A stretch of 64,000 bases of DNA, from positions 682,001 to 746,000 of the forward strand of contig AP017605.1 of the NCBI GenBank assembly GCA_002356515.1. Reading direction: 5' to 3'. Shown here piece by piece: positions 48,828 through 57,654 of the stretch. Source of the DNA: Mesorhizobium loti (GTDB taxonomy: Bacteria; Pseudomonadota; Alphaproteobacteria; Rhizobiales; Rhizobiaceae). Within the stretch, counting starts at the first letter, position 1, and each line of letters starts with the position of its first letter. The position numbers and the translations under genes are program-made. The notes beneath the pieces were generated by a model. The model saw only the letters and a list, made by a program, of their open reading frames with translations. It was not told the DNA's origin and searched no databases.

Positions 48828-51134
48828 GTGGCGCGCAGGATCACCGGACGAAGCCACGGCGATCCGCGCACCGCCGACACGAGAGCCAAGGTCAAGGACG
48901 ACTACAGGCCTTCGCGCGACGAAATCCTGCGCTACATCGCCGAAAATCCCGATCGTGCCGGAAAGCGCGACATCGCCAAGGCCTTCGCGCTGCGCGGCGA
49001 CGATCGCATCTGGCTGAAGGACATCCTGCGCGACCTGCAGGATGAAGGCGTGCTCACCAAGGAGCGCAAGCGGCTGGCCCGCGTCGGCGCCCTGCCCCAT
49101 GTCGCCGTGCTCGACATTTTCGGCCGCGACGGCGACGGTGTCCTGCTGGCGCATCCGGCCGAGTCCGTGGGCACGGGCGAGCCACCCGTCGTCTCGATCC
49201 GTGTGTCGCGCAGCGGCAACGGTCCAGCACCGGGCATCGGCGACCGCGTGCTGGCCAAGACCTTTCCGACCGACGATCCGTCCGGCCCCGCCTACACCGG
49301 CCGGGTGATGAAGATCTTCGAGAAGCGCACCGATGCCGTTCTCGGCGTCTTCCGCGTGCTGAAGGACGGCACATTCCGCATCGAGCCGGTGGAACGCCGC
49401 CAGCCTGAACTGATCGTCGACAAGGAATTCCAGAACGGCGCTGAGAATGGCGACCTGGTCGAGGTCGAGCCCGCGCGGGCTTCCCGCTATGGGTTGCCGC
49501 GCGCCAAGGTACTCAACGTGCTGGGCTCGCTGACCAGCGAAAAGGCGGTCTCGATGATCGCCATCCACGCCCACGATATTCCGCACATCTTCCCGGCCGA
49601 TGTCATCGCCGAATCCGAAGCGGTCAAGCTGGCAACGATGGATCATCGCGAGGACTGGCGCGACCTGCCGCTGGTCACCATCGATCCGGCCGATGCCAAG
49701 GACCACGACGACGCGGTCTTTGCCACGCCCGATCTCGACGAAAAGAACCCGGGCGGTGTGATCGCCACCGTCGCCATCGCCGATGTCGCCGCCTATGTCC
49801 GCTACGGCACGGCCCTCGACCGCGAAGCCTTGAAGCGCGGCAATTCGGTCTATTTCCCGGACCGCGTCGTGCCGATGCTGCCCGAGCGCATTTCCAACGA
49901 TCTCTGCTCGCTGCGCGAAGGCCAGGATCGCCCGGCGTTGGCCGTGCGCATGACCTTCTCCGCCGATGGCCACAAGATCAGGCACTCCTTCCACCGCGTC
50001 ATGATGAAATCCGCGGCGAAGCTCGCCTACCCGCAGGCGCAGGCGGCGATCGACGGTGCGCCGGACGACAAGACCGGCCCGATCCTCGACACGGTGCTGA
50101 AGCCGCTGTGGGATGCCTATGCGATCCTGAAACGTGGTCGCGACGGCCGCCAGCCACTCGAACTCGACCTGCCGGAGCGCAAGATCATGCTCAAGCCGGA
50201 TGGCACGGTCGACCGCGTCATCGTGCCGGAACGGCTCGATGCTCATAAGCTCATCGAAGAATTCATGATCCAGGCCAATGTTGCCGCCGCCGAGTCGCTG
50301 GAAGCGAAGAAGCAGGCGCTGGTTTACCGCGTCCATGACGCGCCGTCGCTCGCCAAGCAGGAATCGTTGCGCGAGTTTCTGCAGACGCTGGGCCTGTCGC
50401 TGGCGCGCGGCGCGCAGATGCGGCCCAGCCAGTTCAACGGCATTCTGGAGCGCGTGCGCGGCGCCGACAATGAGGCGCTGGTCAACGAGGTGGTGCTGCG
50501 CTCGCAGAGCCAGGCCGAATATTCACCCGGGAATATTGGCCATTTCGGCCTCAACCTCAGGCGCTACGCGCATTTCACCTCGCCGATCCGTCGTTACGCC
50601 GACCTGATCGTGCATCGCGGGCTTATCGCCGCACTCGGCCTCGGTCCAGGAGGGCTGACGCAGGATGAGGCAGCCCGCCTCGAAGACGTTGCGATATTGA
50701 TCTCTGGCACCGAGCGGCGCGCCATGGCGGCCGAGCGTGACACAGTCGACCGGCTGATCGCGGCCTATCTCGCCGAGCGCATCGACGACCGGTTTGACGC
50801 CCGCATCTCCGGCGTCACCAAATCAGGACTATTTGTCCAATTGCCGCAGTTTGGCGCAGATGGCTTCATCCCGGTGTCAACTCTGGGCGGCGATTACTAT
50901 ATATACGACGAAACGGCTCGCTCCCTGTTTGGAGAACGCTCGGGCAAAGGCTACCAGCTCGCGGACCGCGTCGAGGTCAGGCTCGTCGAGGTGGCGCCAA
51001 TGGCCGGCGCGATGCGCTTCGAGATGCTGACCGACCCAAAGCCCCTGCCAGGCTCTACCAGGTCGTTTCACAAGGCTAAGGGCCGCGCCCGTGCGTCGCA
51101 ATCGCGGCCGGGTTCGCGCGGCAGGAGACGATGA
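48828..51134 (+). CDS. rnr: Ribonuclease R
   Basis: A 768-residue protein from GTG 48828, six bases after topA. N-terminal helix-turn-helix-like region (about 25-75), cold-shock/OB domains (about 75-235), RNB catalytic domain (about 265-590, with the metal-binding cluster DPADAKDHDDAVFA near residue 285) and S1 domain (about 640-725), with a basic Arg/Lys/Ser-rich tail. It degrades structured RNA 3' to 5'. Its stop overlaps the start of the DUF983 gene (ATGA). Confidence 0.94.
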   Translation: MARRITGRSHGDPRTADTRAKVKDDYRPSRDEILRYIAENPDRAGKRDIAKAFALRGDDRIWLKDILRDLQDEGVLTKERKRLARVGALPHVAVLDIFGRDGDGVLLAHPAESVGTGEPPVVSIRVSRSGNGPAPGIGDRVLAKTFPTDDPSGPAYTGRVMKIFEKRTDAVLGVFRVLKDGTFRIEPVERRQPELIVDKEFQNGAENGDLVEVEPARASRYGLPRAKVLNVLGSLTSEKAVSMIAIHAHDIPHIFPADVIAESEAVKLATMDHREDWRDLPLVTIDPADAKDHDDAVFATPDLDEKNPGGVIATVAIADVAAYVRYGTALDREALKRGNSVYFPDRVVPMLPERISNDLCSLREGQDRPALAVRMTFSADGHKIRHSFHRVMMKSAAKLAYPQAQAAIDGAPDDKTGPILDTVLKPLWDAYAILKRGRDGRQPLELDLPERKIMLKPDGTVDRVIVPERLDAHKLIEEFMIQANVAAAESLEAKKQALVYRVHDAPSLAKQESLREFLQTLGLSLARGAQMRPSQFNGILERVRGADNEALVNEVVLRSQSQAEYSPGNIGHFGLNLRRYAHFTSPIRRYADLIVHRGLIAALGLGPGGLTQDEAARLEDVAILISGTERRAMAAERDTVDRLIAAYLAERIDDRFDARISGVTKSGLFVQLPQFGADGFIPVSTLGGDYYIYDETARSLFGERSGKGYQLADRVEVRLVEVAPMAGAMRFEMLTDPKPLPGSTRSFHKAKGRARASQSRPGSRGRRR

Positions 51135-51586
51135 TGCCAAAAGAATTAGGGATACAGGAACAGGTTTTCGGCGGCGAACATCACACGGGCCGGGTTGCCC
51201 GCCCCTTGTGGACGGCGATGAAGCGCGGCCTCCTGGGCCGCTGCCCGAACTGCGGCGAAGGCAAGCTGTTTCGCGGTTTCACCAAGACCGTCGAGACCTG
51301 CAGCGTCTGCGGCGAGGAAATCCACCACCATCGCGCCGACGACCTGCCTGCCTATCTGGTCATCGTCATCGTCGGCCACATCGTTCTCGGTGCCTTCATG
51401 GGCGTCGAAGCGACGTCGACCTTGTCCACCTGGCAGCACATCCTCATCTGGGTGCCCTTGACCATCATTTTGTCGGTTGCCCTGCTGCAGCCTGTCAAAG
51501 GCGCCGTCATCGGACTGCAATGGGCGTTCTATATGCACGGATTCGGTGGCGAGAAGGATGGGGCGGAGTCTCACCACGGCGCCTGA
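51131..51586 (+). CDS. DUF983 membrane protein
   Basis: A 151-residue protein whose start overlaps the rnr stop (ATGA). Two zinc-type Cys pairs (RCPNCGEGKLFRGF and CSVCGEE) precede two membrane helices (about 75-96 and 105-127), ending LQWAFYMHGFG. This is the DUF983 layout, found beside rnr in many rhizobia. Function unknown; the pairing of zinc knuckle and helices suggests a small metal-linked membrane protein. Confidence 0.88.
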   Translation: MMPKELGIQEQVFGGEHHTGRVARPLWTAMKRGLLGRCPNCGEGKLFRGFTKTVETCSVCGEEIHHHRADDLPAYLVIVIVGHIVLGAFMGVEATSTLSTWQHILIWVPLTIILSVALLQPVKGAVIGLQWAFYMHGFGGEKDGAESHHGA

Positions 51587-51659
51587 AGCGCTACTGGCGC
51601 AATATACCGACCGTGAAAGGCCACTTTCGTTTGCAAGAAGTTTCCGCTAGGTCCAGCGC

Positions 51660-52400
51660 ATGGAAGCAATGACCAAGGCGGATGTCGACAAGCTCGACAA
51701 GGGTCTTGCCGCGCATAGCGGCCGGCCCCTGCGTCCGCGTGATGCCGCGACCTTGATCCTGCTCGACCGCAAGGACGATGTGGTGCTGGTGCTGATGGGC
51801 CGCCGTCACGCCGGCCACGCCTTCATGCCTGGAAAATTCGTGTTTCCCGGCGGCCGCACCGATCCGGCCGACAGCCGCATCGCGACGGCCACCGCACTGC
51901 ATCGCGACGAGGAAGCAAAGCTGCTCGCAGGTCCCGGTCGCACCAGTGCCGCGCGAGCCCGCGCTGTCGCCTTGTCAGCAATCCGCGAGACCTATGAGGA
52001 AGCCGGTCTGCTGATCGGCAAGAAGGCCGCCTTTGCGACCGACAAGCGCGACTGGCAAGGTTTTGTCGAACACGGCGTAAGACCTTCGCTCGAAACGCTT
52101 CGCTTCATCGCGCGCGCCATCACGCCGCCCAACCGGGTGCGCCGCTTCGACACGCGTTTCTTCAGCGCCTGGCGCAGCGACGTGGCCGTCGAACTGCCGG
52201 GCGGCGGTCCGACCAACGAACTCGAGGAACTGGTCTGGCTGCCGCTTGCCAAGGCCAGGGAAGCCGACATACCCGACATCACCCGAATGATCCTGGACGA
52301 GCTGGAAAGGCGCCTCGCCCATGATCCGCTGCTGCGTCCGGGCGGTCCCGTGCCCTTCTACCGGCTTGTCCGCAACCGCTTCACCCGCGAACTTCTGTAG
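51660..52400 (+). CDS. Nudix hydrolase (NUDT19-like)
   Basis: A 246-residue protein. The Nudix fold is seen as FVFPGGRTDP... followed, after an insertion of about 40 residues, by RETYEEAGLLIG, so the Nudix box G and the RExxEE helix are separated as in the NUDT7/NUDT19-like group, whose members hydrolyse CoA-type or nucleoside diphosphates. Substrate here is not known. It starts 73 bp after the DUF983 stop on the same strand. Confidence 0.85.
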   Translation: MEAMTKADVDKLDKGLAAHSGRPLRPRDAATLILLDRKDDVVLVLMGRRHAGHAFMPGKFVFPGGRTDPADSRIATATALHRDEEAKLLAGPGRTSAARARAVALSAIRETYEEAGLLIGKKAAFATDKRDWQGFVEHGVRPSLETLRFIARAITPPNRVRRFDTRFFSAWRSDVAVELPGGGPTNELEELVWLPLAKAREADIPDITRMILDELERRLAHDPLLRPGGPVPFYRLVRNRFTRELL

Positions 52401-52478
52401 AGCAATTCCAGGAAGAGTGTGACGCGGTTTTCCGTCCGGAATTGCGTAAGATCAACGAGACAGAGTATTCAGCATCCC

Positions 52479-53657
52479 ATGACGGTCGATACCCAACCAC
52501 AGGGCGACGAACGCGTACACTGGCTGCCGATGGTGGCGGCGATTTCGTCTATCAGCGTCGTCGGCATCGCTATTGGCCTCGGCATGCCACTGCTCAGCGT
52601 CATCTTGGAAACGCGCGGCCACTCGGCTTCGATGATCGGCCTCAACACGGCCGTCGCCGGTCTGGCCTCGATTGCCGGTGCGCCGCTGGCGACACCGCTC
52701 GCCATGCGCTTTGGCGTCGCCTGGACCATGATCGCGATGATCGCCACAGGCGCGCTGGCCTTCGTCGGCTTCCATTTCGCGCCTGACTTCTGGATGTGGT
52801 TCCCGCTGCGCATCGTGCTGCATATCGCCTTGACGGTTCTGTTCATCCTGTCGGAATTCTGGATCAGCACCTCGGCACCGCCACATCGCCGCGGTCTTGT
52901 CCTAGGCATCTACGCCACCGTCCTGTCGCTTGGTTTTGCCGCCGGGCCGTGGTTGTTCGCGCATCTCGGCAGCTCAGGCTTCAGGCCGTTCGGCGTCATC
53001 ATTGGATTGGTGACGCTGGCCGCGATACCGGTGCTGGCGGCGCGCAACGAAAGCCCGAGCATTGTAGCCGACGGCGAAACCAGCAATTTCCTGCGCTACA
53101 TCTGGCTGGTGCCCACCGCGACTTTTGCCGTGCTGGTGTTCGGCGCGGTCGAGACAGGCGGCTTCGCGCTGTTCCCGGTCTATGGCAACCGCATCGGCTA
53201 TTCCGAAGCCGACGCCGCATTGCTGCTGACCATGATCGGCCTTGGCAATGTGCTCTTGCAAATCCCGATCGGCATGATCAGCGACCGTGTTTCGGACCGG
53301 CGCTATCTGCTGCTCGCCTGCGCCACGGTTGGCCTTGCGGGCACGTTGTTCATGCCCTTCTTTGCCGCGAACTGGCACTTGATGGCAGCGCTTCTGTTCG
53401 TCTGGGGCGGTGTCGTCGCGGCCATGTACACGATCGGCCTCGCCCATCTCGGTTCGCAGCTCTCCGGTCACGAACTGGCGTCGGCCAATGCCGCCTTCGT
53501 GCTGTGTTACGGCGTCGGCATGGTGCTTGGCCCACAGGCCATCGGCATTGGCATGGACAGTTTCGGGCCTTCCGGCTTCGGCTGGTCGCTTGGCCTTTTC
53601 TTCGCCGCCTACATGGCGCTGGTTGGCGTCAGGCTGGTGCGCAAGATTCTGCTTTGA
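52479..53657 (+). CDS. MFS transporter
   Basis: From ATG at 52479 the protein is 392 residues with about twelve membrane helices. SAPPHRRGLVLGIYATVLSLGFAAGP and ISDRVSDRRYLLL are the conserved cytoplasmic loops between helices in each half. It belongs to the YcaD/drug-efflux-like branch; substrate unknown. A TTG-free extension upstream to 52419 is open but lacks a ribosome-binding site. Confidence 0.87.
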   Translation: MTVDTQPQGDERVHWLPMVAAISSISVVGIAIGLGMPLLSVILETRGHSASMIGLNTAVAGLASIAGAPLATPLAMRFGVAWTMIAMIATGALAFVGFHFAPDFWMWFPLRIVLHIALTVLFILSEFWISTSAPPHRRGLVLGIYATVLSLGFAAGPWLFAHLGSSGFRPFGVIIGLVTLAAIPVLAARNESPSIVADGETSNFLRYIWLVPTATFAVLVFGAVETGGFALFPVYGNRIGYSEADAALLLTMIGLGNVLLQIPIGMISDRVSDRRYLLLACATVGLAGTLFMPFFAANWHLMAALLFVWGGVVAAMYTIGLAHLGSQLSGHELASANAAFVLCYGVGMVLGPQAIGIGMDSFGPSGFGWSLGLFFAAYMALVGVRLVRKILL

Positions 53658-53712
53658 CCCTTTGACAAGCGACCGCTGCTGACAGAACCGTGTCAGGAGC
53701 CTCAGGGTAAAA

Positions 53713-53746
53713 GAGTGTCCCAAAACATCGGACGTTGAGGACACTC
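53713..53746 (+). promoter_or_regulatory. Hairpin that covers the ribosome-binding site of the COG3323 gene
   Basis: Arms GAGTGTCC (53713-53720) and GGACACTC (53739-53746) pair perfectly around an 18-base loop. The 3' arm contains part of the GAGGA ribosome-binding site, three bases before the ATG at 53749. Confidence 0.45.
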
Positions 53747-53748
53747 CC

Positions 53749-54207
53749 ATGATCGACAGCGGCTTTGAAACCACATCCCTGCGCATGACGCTCCTGCTGC
53801 TTGTGACCTTCCAGGCCCCGGCCGCGGATGTCGACCGCATCATGGACGCGGTGGTTGCGATCGCCCCGCTGGCCATGGGCAAGTATGACCGCAACGCCTA
53901 TCAGTCGGCGCACGGTATCGAGCGCTACAGGCCGCTCGAAGGTGCCGCGGCCGGCACCGAAACCGAATTGCGCCGCCGCCCGGGCACGGTCGAGGTCTCC
54001 TTCGAACTGCCCGACGACCAGGCGCTGGCTGCCCGAGTCGTCGAGGCGATTTTCCAGGCCCATTCCTATCAGGAGCCGGTGATCCGTATCCAGCCGATCC
54101 TCGCCAGCCGCTCCAAGGGGCTCGACGACCGCGCCAATCCGAATCGCTGGTGGAACACGACCGGAGACTGGAAGAAGGTTGCGGTGCCCGAAGCGGAAAC
54201 CGCCTGA
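53749..54207 (+). CDS. Stand-alone COG3323 (NIF3/YqfO middle-domain-like) protein
   Basis: A 152-residue protein. Its core (LLLLVTFQAPAADVDRIMDAVVAIAPLAMGKYDRNAYQS..., then FELPDDQALAARVVEAIFQAHSYQEPVI) resembles the CutA/PII-like domain inserted in NIF3-family proteins, where the motif is HPYEEP; here it is HSYQEP. Such proteins occur alone as COG3323. Function unknown; the domain often serves in oligomer formation or metabolite sensing. Translation may be controlled by the hairpin at 53713-53746. Confidence 0.65.
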   Translation: MIDSGFETTSLRMTLLLLVTFQAPAADVDRIMDAVVAIAPLAMGKYDRNAYQSAHGIERYRPLEGAAAGTETELRRRPGTVEVSFELPDDQALAARVVEAIFQAHSYQEPVIRIQPILASRSKGLDDRANPNRWWNTTGDWKKVAVPEAETA

Positions 54208-54255
54208 TTTATGCGTAATGGACAGACCGGGCGAGTTACATCGGGTCCGCCGGGC

Positions 54256-54283
54256 TTGACTTTCCGGGCACGTTCTTTATGTG
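54256..54283 (+). promoter_or_regulatory. Promoter of rpmG
   Basis: TTGACT (54256-54261) and TATGTG (54278-54283) with a 16-bp spacer, about 80 bp before the rpmG start codon. The -35 extends to CTTGAC, as in many alphaproteobacterial housekeeping promoters. Confidence 0.55.
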
Positions 54284-54361
54284 TCGCGCCAAGTTTCCCG
54301 CGTCCGGGTGTTTTCCCGTGCTCCAGCGGCCAAAACCCCACGAACATAACGGACTGATATC

Positions 54362-54529
54362 ATGGCCAAAGCCGCAAACATCAAGATCAAGCTTCTGTCG
54401 ACCGCCGACACCGGTTTCTTCTACGTCACCAGCAAGAACAGCCGCACCAAGACCGACAAGCTGTCGTTCCGCAAGTACGACCCGGTCGCCAAGAAGCACG
54501 TCGAATTCAAGGAAACCAAGATCAAGTAA
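54362..54529 (+). CDS. rpmG: 50S ribosomal protein L33
   Basis: ATG at 54362, TAA at 54527-54529, 55 residues. It reads [20 protein letters not shown] and continues [14 protein letters not shown] to ETKIK, the standard alphaproteobacterial L33 without the zinc Cys pairs, so the zinc-independent form. L33 sits near the E site of the large ribosomal subunit. It has its own promoter upstream and a perfect terminator 12 bases after the stop, so it is monocistronic. Confidence 0.95.
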   Translation: MAKAANIKIKLLSTADTGFFYVTSKNSRTKTDKLSFRKYDPVAKKHVEFKETKIK

Positions 54530-54541
54530 TCTGGGTTTTCC

Positions 54542-54590
54542 CCTTGCAAACAAAAACGCCGCCCATCGGGCGGCGTTTTTGTTTGCAAGG
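54542..54590. terminator. Very long bidirectional terminator after rpmG
   Basis: A perfect 23-bp stem (54542-54564 with 54568-54590) with a 3-base loop ATC. The GC core is flanked by A5 and T5 runs, so it works for rpmG on the plus strand and for the ABC importer operon on the minus strand. Confidence 0.92.
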
Positions 54591-54632
54591 CGGAGCCTGC
54601 GGCTGAGTTCCCTCAGCCCGGCTGAATTTCCC

Positions 54633-55700
54633 TCAGCCGATGCGATCGCCGCTTTTCGGATCGAACAGATGCAGCGACACCGGATCGGCGGCCAGCCGCA
54701 CCGTATCGCCAGGCTTCACGCCAGCGCGGCCCATGGCGAAGACGCAGAGCTGCTGGTTGGCCAATTTGACGTAGAACTGCGTCGACAGCCCGAGCGGCTC
54801 GACCACCCCCACCTCGCCCTGCAGCGCACCGTCATCGGCCAGCCTTATATGCTCGGGCCGCAGACCGATGGTGATCGCGTCTCCGTCCGTGAGCGGCAGG
54901 CCATCCGGCAGCCGCAGCTTCTGGCCATCAGAAAGCACGGCGTCCACCTTGCCGCCCTTCGCCACCGTTGCCGGCAGGAAATTCATGCCCGGCGAGCCGA
55001 TGAAGCCGGCAACGAACAAGTTGGCCGGGCGGTCATAGAGATCGAGCGGCGCGCCGACCTGCTGGATCAGCCCGTCATGCATGACGACGATCCGGTCGGC
55101 CATGGTCATCGCCTCGATCTGGTCGTGGGTGACATAGACAGAGGTGGTCTTCAATTGCTGGTGCAGCGCCTTAATCTCGGCGCGCATATGGACACGCAGC
55201 TTGGCATCGAGGTTGGACAGCGGCTCGTCGAAGAGAAAGACCTTGGGATCGCGCACGATGGCGCGGCCCATGGCCACGCGCTGGCGCTGGCCGCCGGACA
55301 GCTGCCGCGGCAGGCGCTGCAGATAGGTGTCCAGGCCCAGCCGCTTGGCCGCACCATCGACCCTGGCGTCGATCGTGGACTTCTGCGCCTTCTTCAACAG
55401 CAGGCTGAAGCCCATGTTCTTCGACACGTCCATATGCGGATAGAGCGCGTAGGACTGGAACACCATGGCGATGTCGCGATCCTTGGGTGCGACGTCATTG
55501 ACCAGCCGCTCGCCGATGCGGATCTCGCCACCGGAGGCTTCCTCCAGCCCGGCGATCATGCGCAAAAGCGTGGACTTGCCGCAGCCGGACGGGCCGACCA
55601 GGACGACGAACTCGCCATCGGCGATTTCAAGGTCGACAGCGTGCAGGACACGGACGGCGCCATAATCCTTGCGGACCTTGTCGAGCGTAACAGAAGCCAT
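54633..55700 (-). CDS. CUT1 sugar-type ABC importer ATPase (UgpC/MalK family)
   Basis: A 355-residue protein. ATPase domain about 1-235 with Walker A GPSGCGKST, signature LSGGQRQRVAMGRAIVR and Walker B VFLFDEPLSNLDAKLR; the C-terminal TOBE/regulatory OB domain (about 245-355) is typical of the MalK/UgpC type and of CUT1 importers. Last gene of the six-gene minus-strand operon, four bases after the permease gene. It energises uptake by the two adjacent permeases. The UgpC label reflects the family name; glycerol-3-phosphate is not implied as the substrate. Confidence 0.9.
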   Translation of the reverse strand: MASVTLDKVRKDYGAVRVLHAVDLEIADGEFVVLVGPSGCGKSTLLRMIAGLEEASGGEIRIGERLVNDVAPKDRDIAMVFQSYALYPHMDVSKNMGFSLLLKKAQKSTIDARVDGAAKRLGLDTYLQRLPRQLSGGQRQRVAMGRAIVRDPKVFLFDEPLSNLDAKLRVHMRAEIKALHQQLKTTSVYVTHDQIEAMTMADRIVVMHDGLIQQVGAPLDLYDRPANLFVAGFIGSPGMNFLPATVAKGGKVDAVLSDGQKLRLPDGLPLTDGDAITIGLRPEHIRLADDGALQGEVGVVEPLGLSTQFYVKLANQQLCVFAMGRAGVKPGDTVRLAADPVSLHLFDPKSGDRIG

Positions 55701-55704
55701 CGAT

Positions 55705-56553
55705 CTACCCTTTGACGGCGCCGGCGGTCAGGCCGGTGACGAGATAGCGTTGCAGGAAAGCGAAGAAGATGCAGACCGGGATCAGCGCCAGGATCGACGC
55801 CGCCATCATCTGCCCCCAGTCGACGGCGAACTTGCCGATGAAGGTGAGCAGGCCGACGGCAAAAGTCTTCTGGTCGTCGCTGGAAATCAGCATCAATGCG
55901 AACAGAAGCTCGCTCCAGGCGGCGGTGAAGACGAAGCCGAGCGTCGCGCCCATGCCGGGCAGCGTCAGCGGCACGATCACCTTGCGCATCGCCTGCGCAC
56001 GCGTGCAGCCGTCGATCATCGCCGCCTCTTCCAGGTCCTTCGGGATTCCGTCGAAGAAGGACTGCATCAGGAAGGTGGCGAAGGCGGTGTTGAAGGCGGT
56101 GTAGATGATGATCAGCCCGGTCAGGCTGTTGATCAGGCCGATCTGCCCCATGACGCGGTAGATCGGCGGAATGACCATCACCAGCGGAAATGTCTGGGTC
56201 AAAAGCAGCATCAGCGCCAGCGCCGCCTTGCCGCGAAAGGTGAAGCGCGACATGGCGTAGCCGGCGAGCGTGGCGATGACCGTCACCAAGGCCGCCGTCG
56301 ACACCGAGACGATGACGCTGTTGAGGAAATAGCGCGGGAAATCGGTGGCCTCGAGCACGGTGACGAAATTCTGCAGCGTCATGTGCGATGGCCAGAAGGT
56401 GATGCCTTCGGAATAGAGCAGCCGCTCCGGCGTCACTGAGATCTTCAGCGTCCAGTAGATCGGGAACAGGGCGAAGACCACATAGGCCGCGATCGCCGCG
56501 TAGAGGCCAACGCCGCCGAAGAACCGTTGTGAGGCTGAGCGTCCCGCGATCAT
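55705..56553 (-). CDS. CUT1 ABC importer permease (MalG-like)
   Basis: A 282-residue inner-membrane protein with six helices and the EAA loop in LEEAAMIDGCTRAQAMRKVIVPLTLPG. Its start codon overlaps the stop of the upstream permease gene by one base (TGATG), so both are made together. It pairs with the MalF-like permease to form the channel. Confidence 0.9.
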   Translation of the reverse strand: MIAGRSASQRFFGGVGLYAAIAAYVVFALFPIYWTLKISVTPERLLYSEGITFWPSHMTLQNFVTVLEATDFPRYFLNSVIVSVSTAALVTVIATLAGYAMSRFTFRGKAALALMLLLTQTFPLVMVIPPIYRVMGQIGLINSLTGLIIIYTAFNTAFATFLMQSFFDGIPKDLEEAAMIDGCTRAQAMRKVIVPLTLPGMGATLGFVFTAAWSELLFALMLISSDDQKTFAVGLLTFIGKFAVDWGQMMAASILALIPVCIFFAFLQRYLVTGLTAGAVKG

Positions 56554-57476
56554 CAGACGTGCCTCACCAGCGAGCGGCGGATAGCGATCAGCGCGATTGC
56601 ATAGGCGATGAGCAGCACAAGCAGCAGCACGGCCACCGCCGAGGCATAGCCCTTGTCCAGCGATTTGAAGGCGCTGACATAGATGTAGACCGGCACCGTG
56701 TTGGTCGAGCCGGCCGGCCCGCCCTCGGTCATGACGAAGATCAGGTCGGCGAAGGTGGCGATCCAGATCGTGCGCAGCATCACGGTGATGGCGATCGTCG
56801 GCGCCAGGAACGGCAGCGTCACCTTGGTGAAGCGCTGCCAGGGCGAAGCGCCGTCGATCGCCGCCGCCTCATGCAGTTCCGACGGAATCGATTTCAACGC
56901 CGCCAGCAGCGTAATGGCGAAGAACGGAATGCCGAACCAGACATTGGCAATGATCGGCCCCCACATGGCCGTGGCAGGATCGGAGAGCACATTGGTCGGC
57001 TCTGCCTTCAGCCCTAGCGCGAACAGCCAGTGCGGCAGCGGCCCGACGATCGGGTTGAACAGCCAGGCCCAGGTCAGGCCCGACAGGAAGGACGGCACCG
57101 CCCAGGGCAGGAACACCAGGGCCTGCACCACCTTGCGGCCCCGGAACGGCTTGTCGAGCAGCAGCGCCAGGCCAAGGCCGAGGAAGAACTGGAAGAACAG
57201 GCTGGCGACCGTCCACCACAGCGTGTTGACCAGCGCCTGCCCCAGCACCTGGTCCGACAGCATGGCCTGATACTGGCCGAGCCCGACATATTCGGATTTG
57301 AAGGCCGAGAATTTGCGGAAGGAATAGCTGATGCCGATGACCAGCGGCACCAAAAGCACCACGACCAGCAGGATGATCGCCGGGCTGAGATAGAGCCAGG
57401 GCTCGAAATTTGCGTAGGAAAGCCGCCTCTTTCGCGGCTGGCCTGCGGATCGGATTTCGGACACGGCATAGGTCAT
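56553..57476 (-). CDS. CUT1 ABC importer permease (MalF-like)
   Basis: A 307-residue permease with a cytoplasmic N-terminus, six helices and the EAA loop in HEAAAIDGASPWQRFTKVTLPFL. Typical of the MalF/UgpA half of CUT1 importers. It follows the binding-protein gene after a RIME-like repeat and overlaps the next permease gene by one base. Confidence 0.9.
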   Translation of the reverse strand: MTYAVSEIRSAGQPRKRRLSYANFEPWLYLSPAIILLVVVLLVPLVIGISYSFRKFSAFKSEYVGLGQYQAMLSDQVLGQALVNTLWWTVASLFFQFFLGLGLALLLDKPFRGRKVVQALVFLPWAVPSFLSGLTWAWLFNPIVGPLPHWLFALGLKAEPTNVLSDPATAMWGPIIANVWFGIPFFAITLLAALKSIPSELHEAAAIDGASPWQRFTKVTLPFLAPTIAITVMLRTIWIATFADLIFVMTEGGPAGSTNTVPVYIYVSAFKSLDKGYASAVAVLLLVLLIAYAIALIAIRRSLVRHV

Positions 57477-57522
57477 TGGCTGTGGAACGGCTCCAAGAAG
57501 CGTCAGGATTGGTGACGAGCGT

Positions 57523-57644
57523 CCTTCTCCCCGTTCACGGGGAAAAGATGCCGGCAGATGAGGGGCAGCGTGAGCCTTGGGGGGCTGGCGCCGCCCCTCA
57601 TCCGGCCCTTTCGGGCCACCTTCTCCCCGTGAACGGGGAGAAGG
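57523..57644. repeat. RIME-like palindromic intergenic element
   Basis: A 122-bp mosaic of palindromes: CCCCG-TTCA-CGGGG (57529-57542), arms GATGAGGGGC and GCCCCTCATC (57557-57566 with 57593-57602), GGCCC-TTTC-GGGCC (57604-57617) and a 26-bp palindrome CCTTCTCCCCGT-GA-mirror (57619-57644). This layout matches the RIME1 elements of rhizobial genomes as I recall them. It lies within the operon, between the binding-protein and permease genes, and transcribed stems there may protect the upstream mRNA. Confidence 0.75.
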
Positions 57645-57654
57645 AAGAAGGCGA

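Noticed and set aside
48267..50336. 689-codon minus-strand frame over topA and rnr
   Set aside because: It spans two genuine plus-strand genes and their junction, and its translation is a typical GC-rich antisense shadow.
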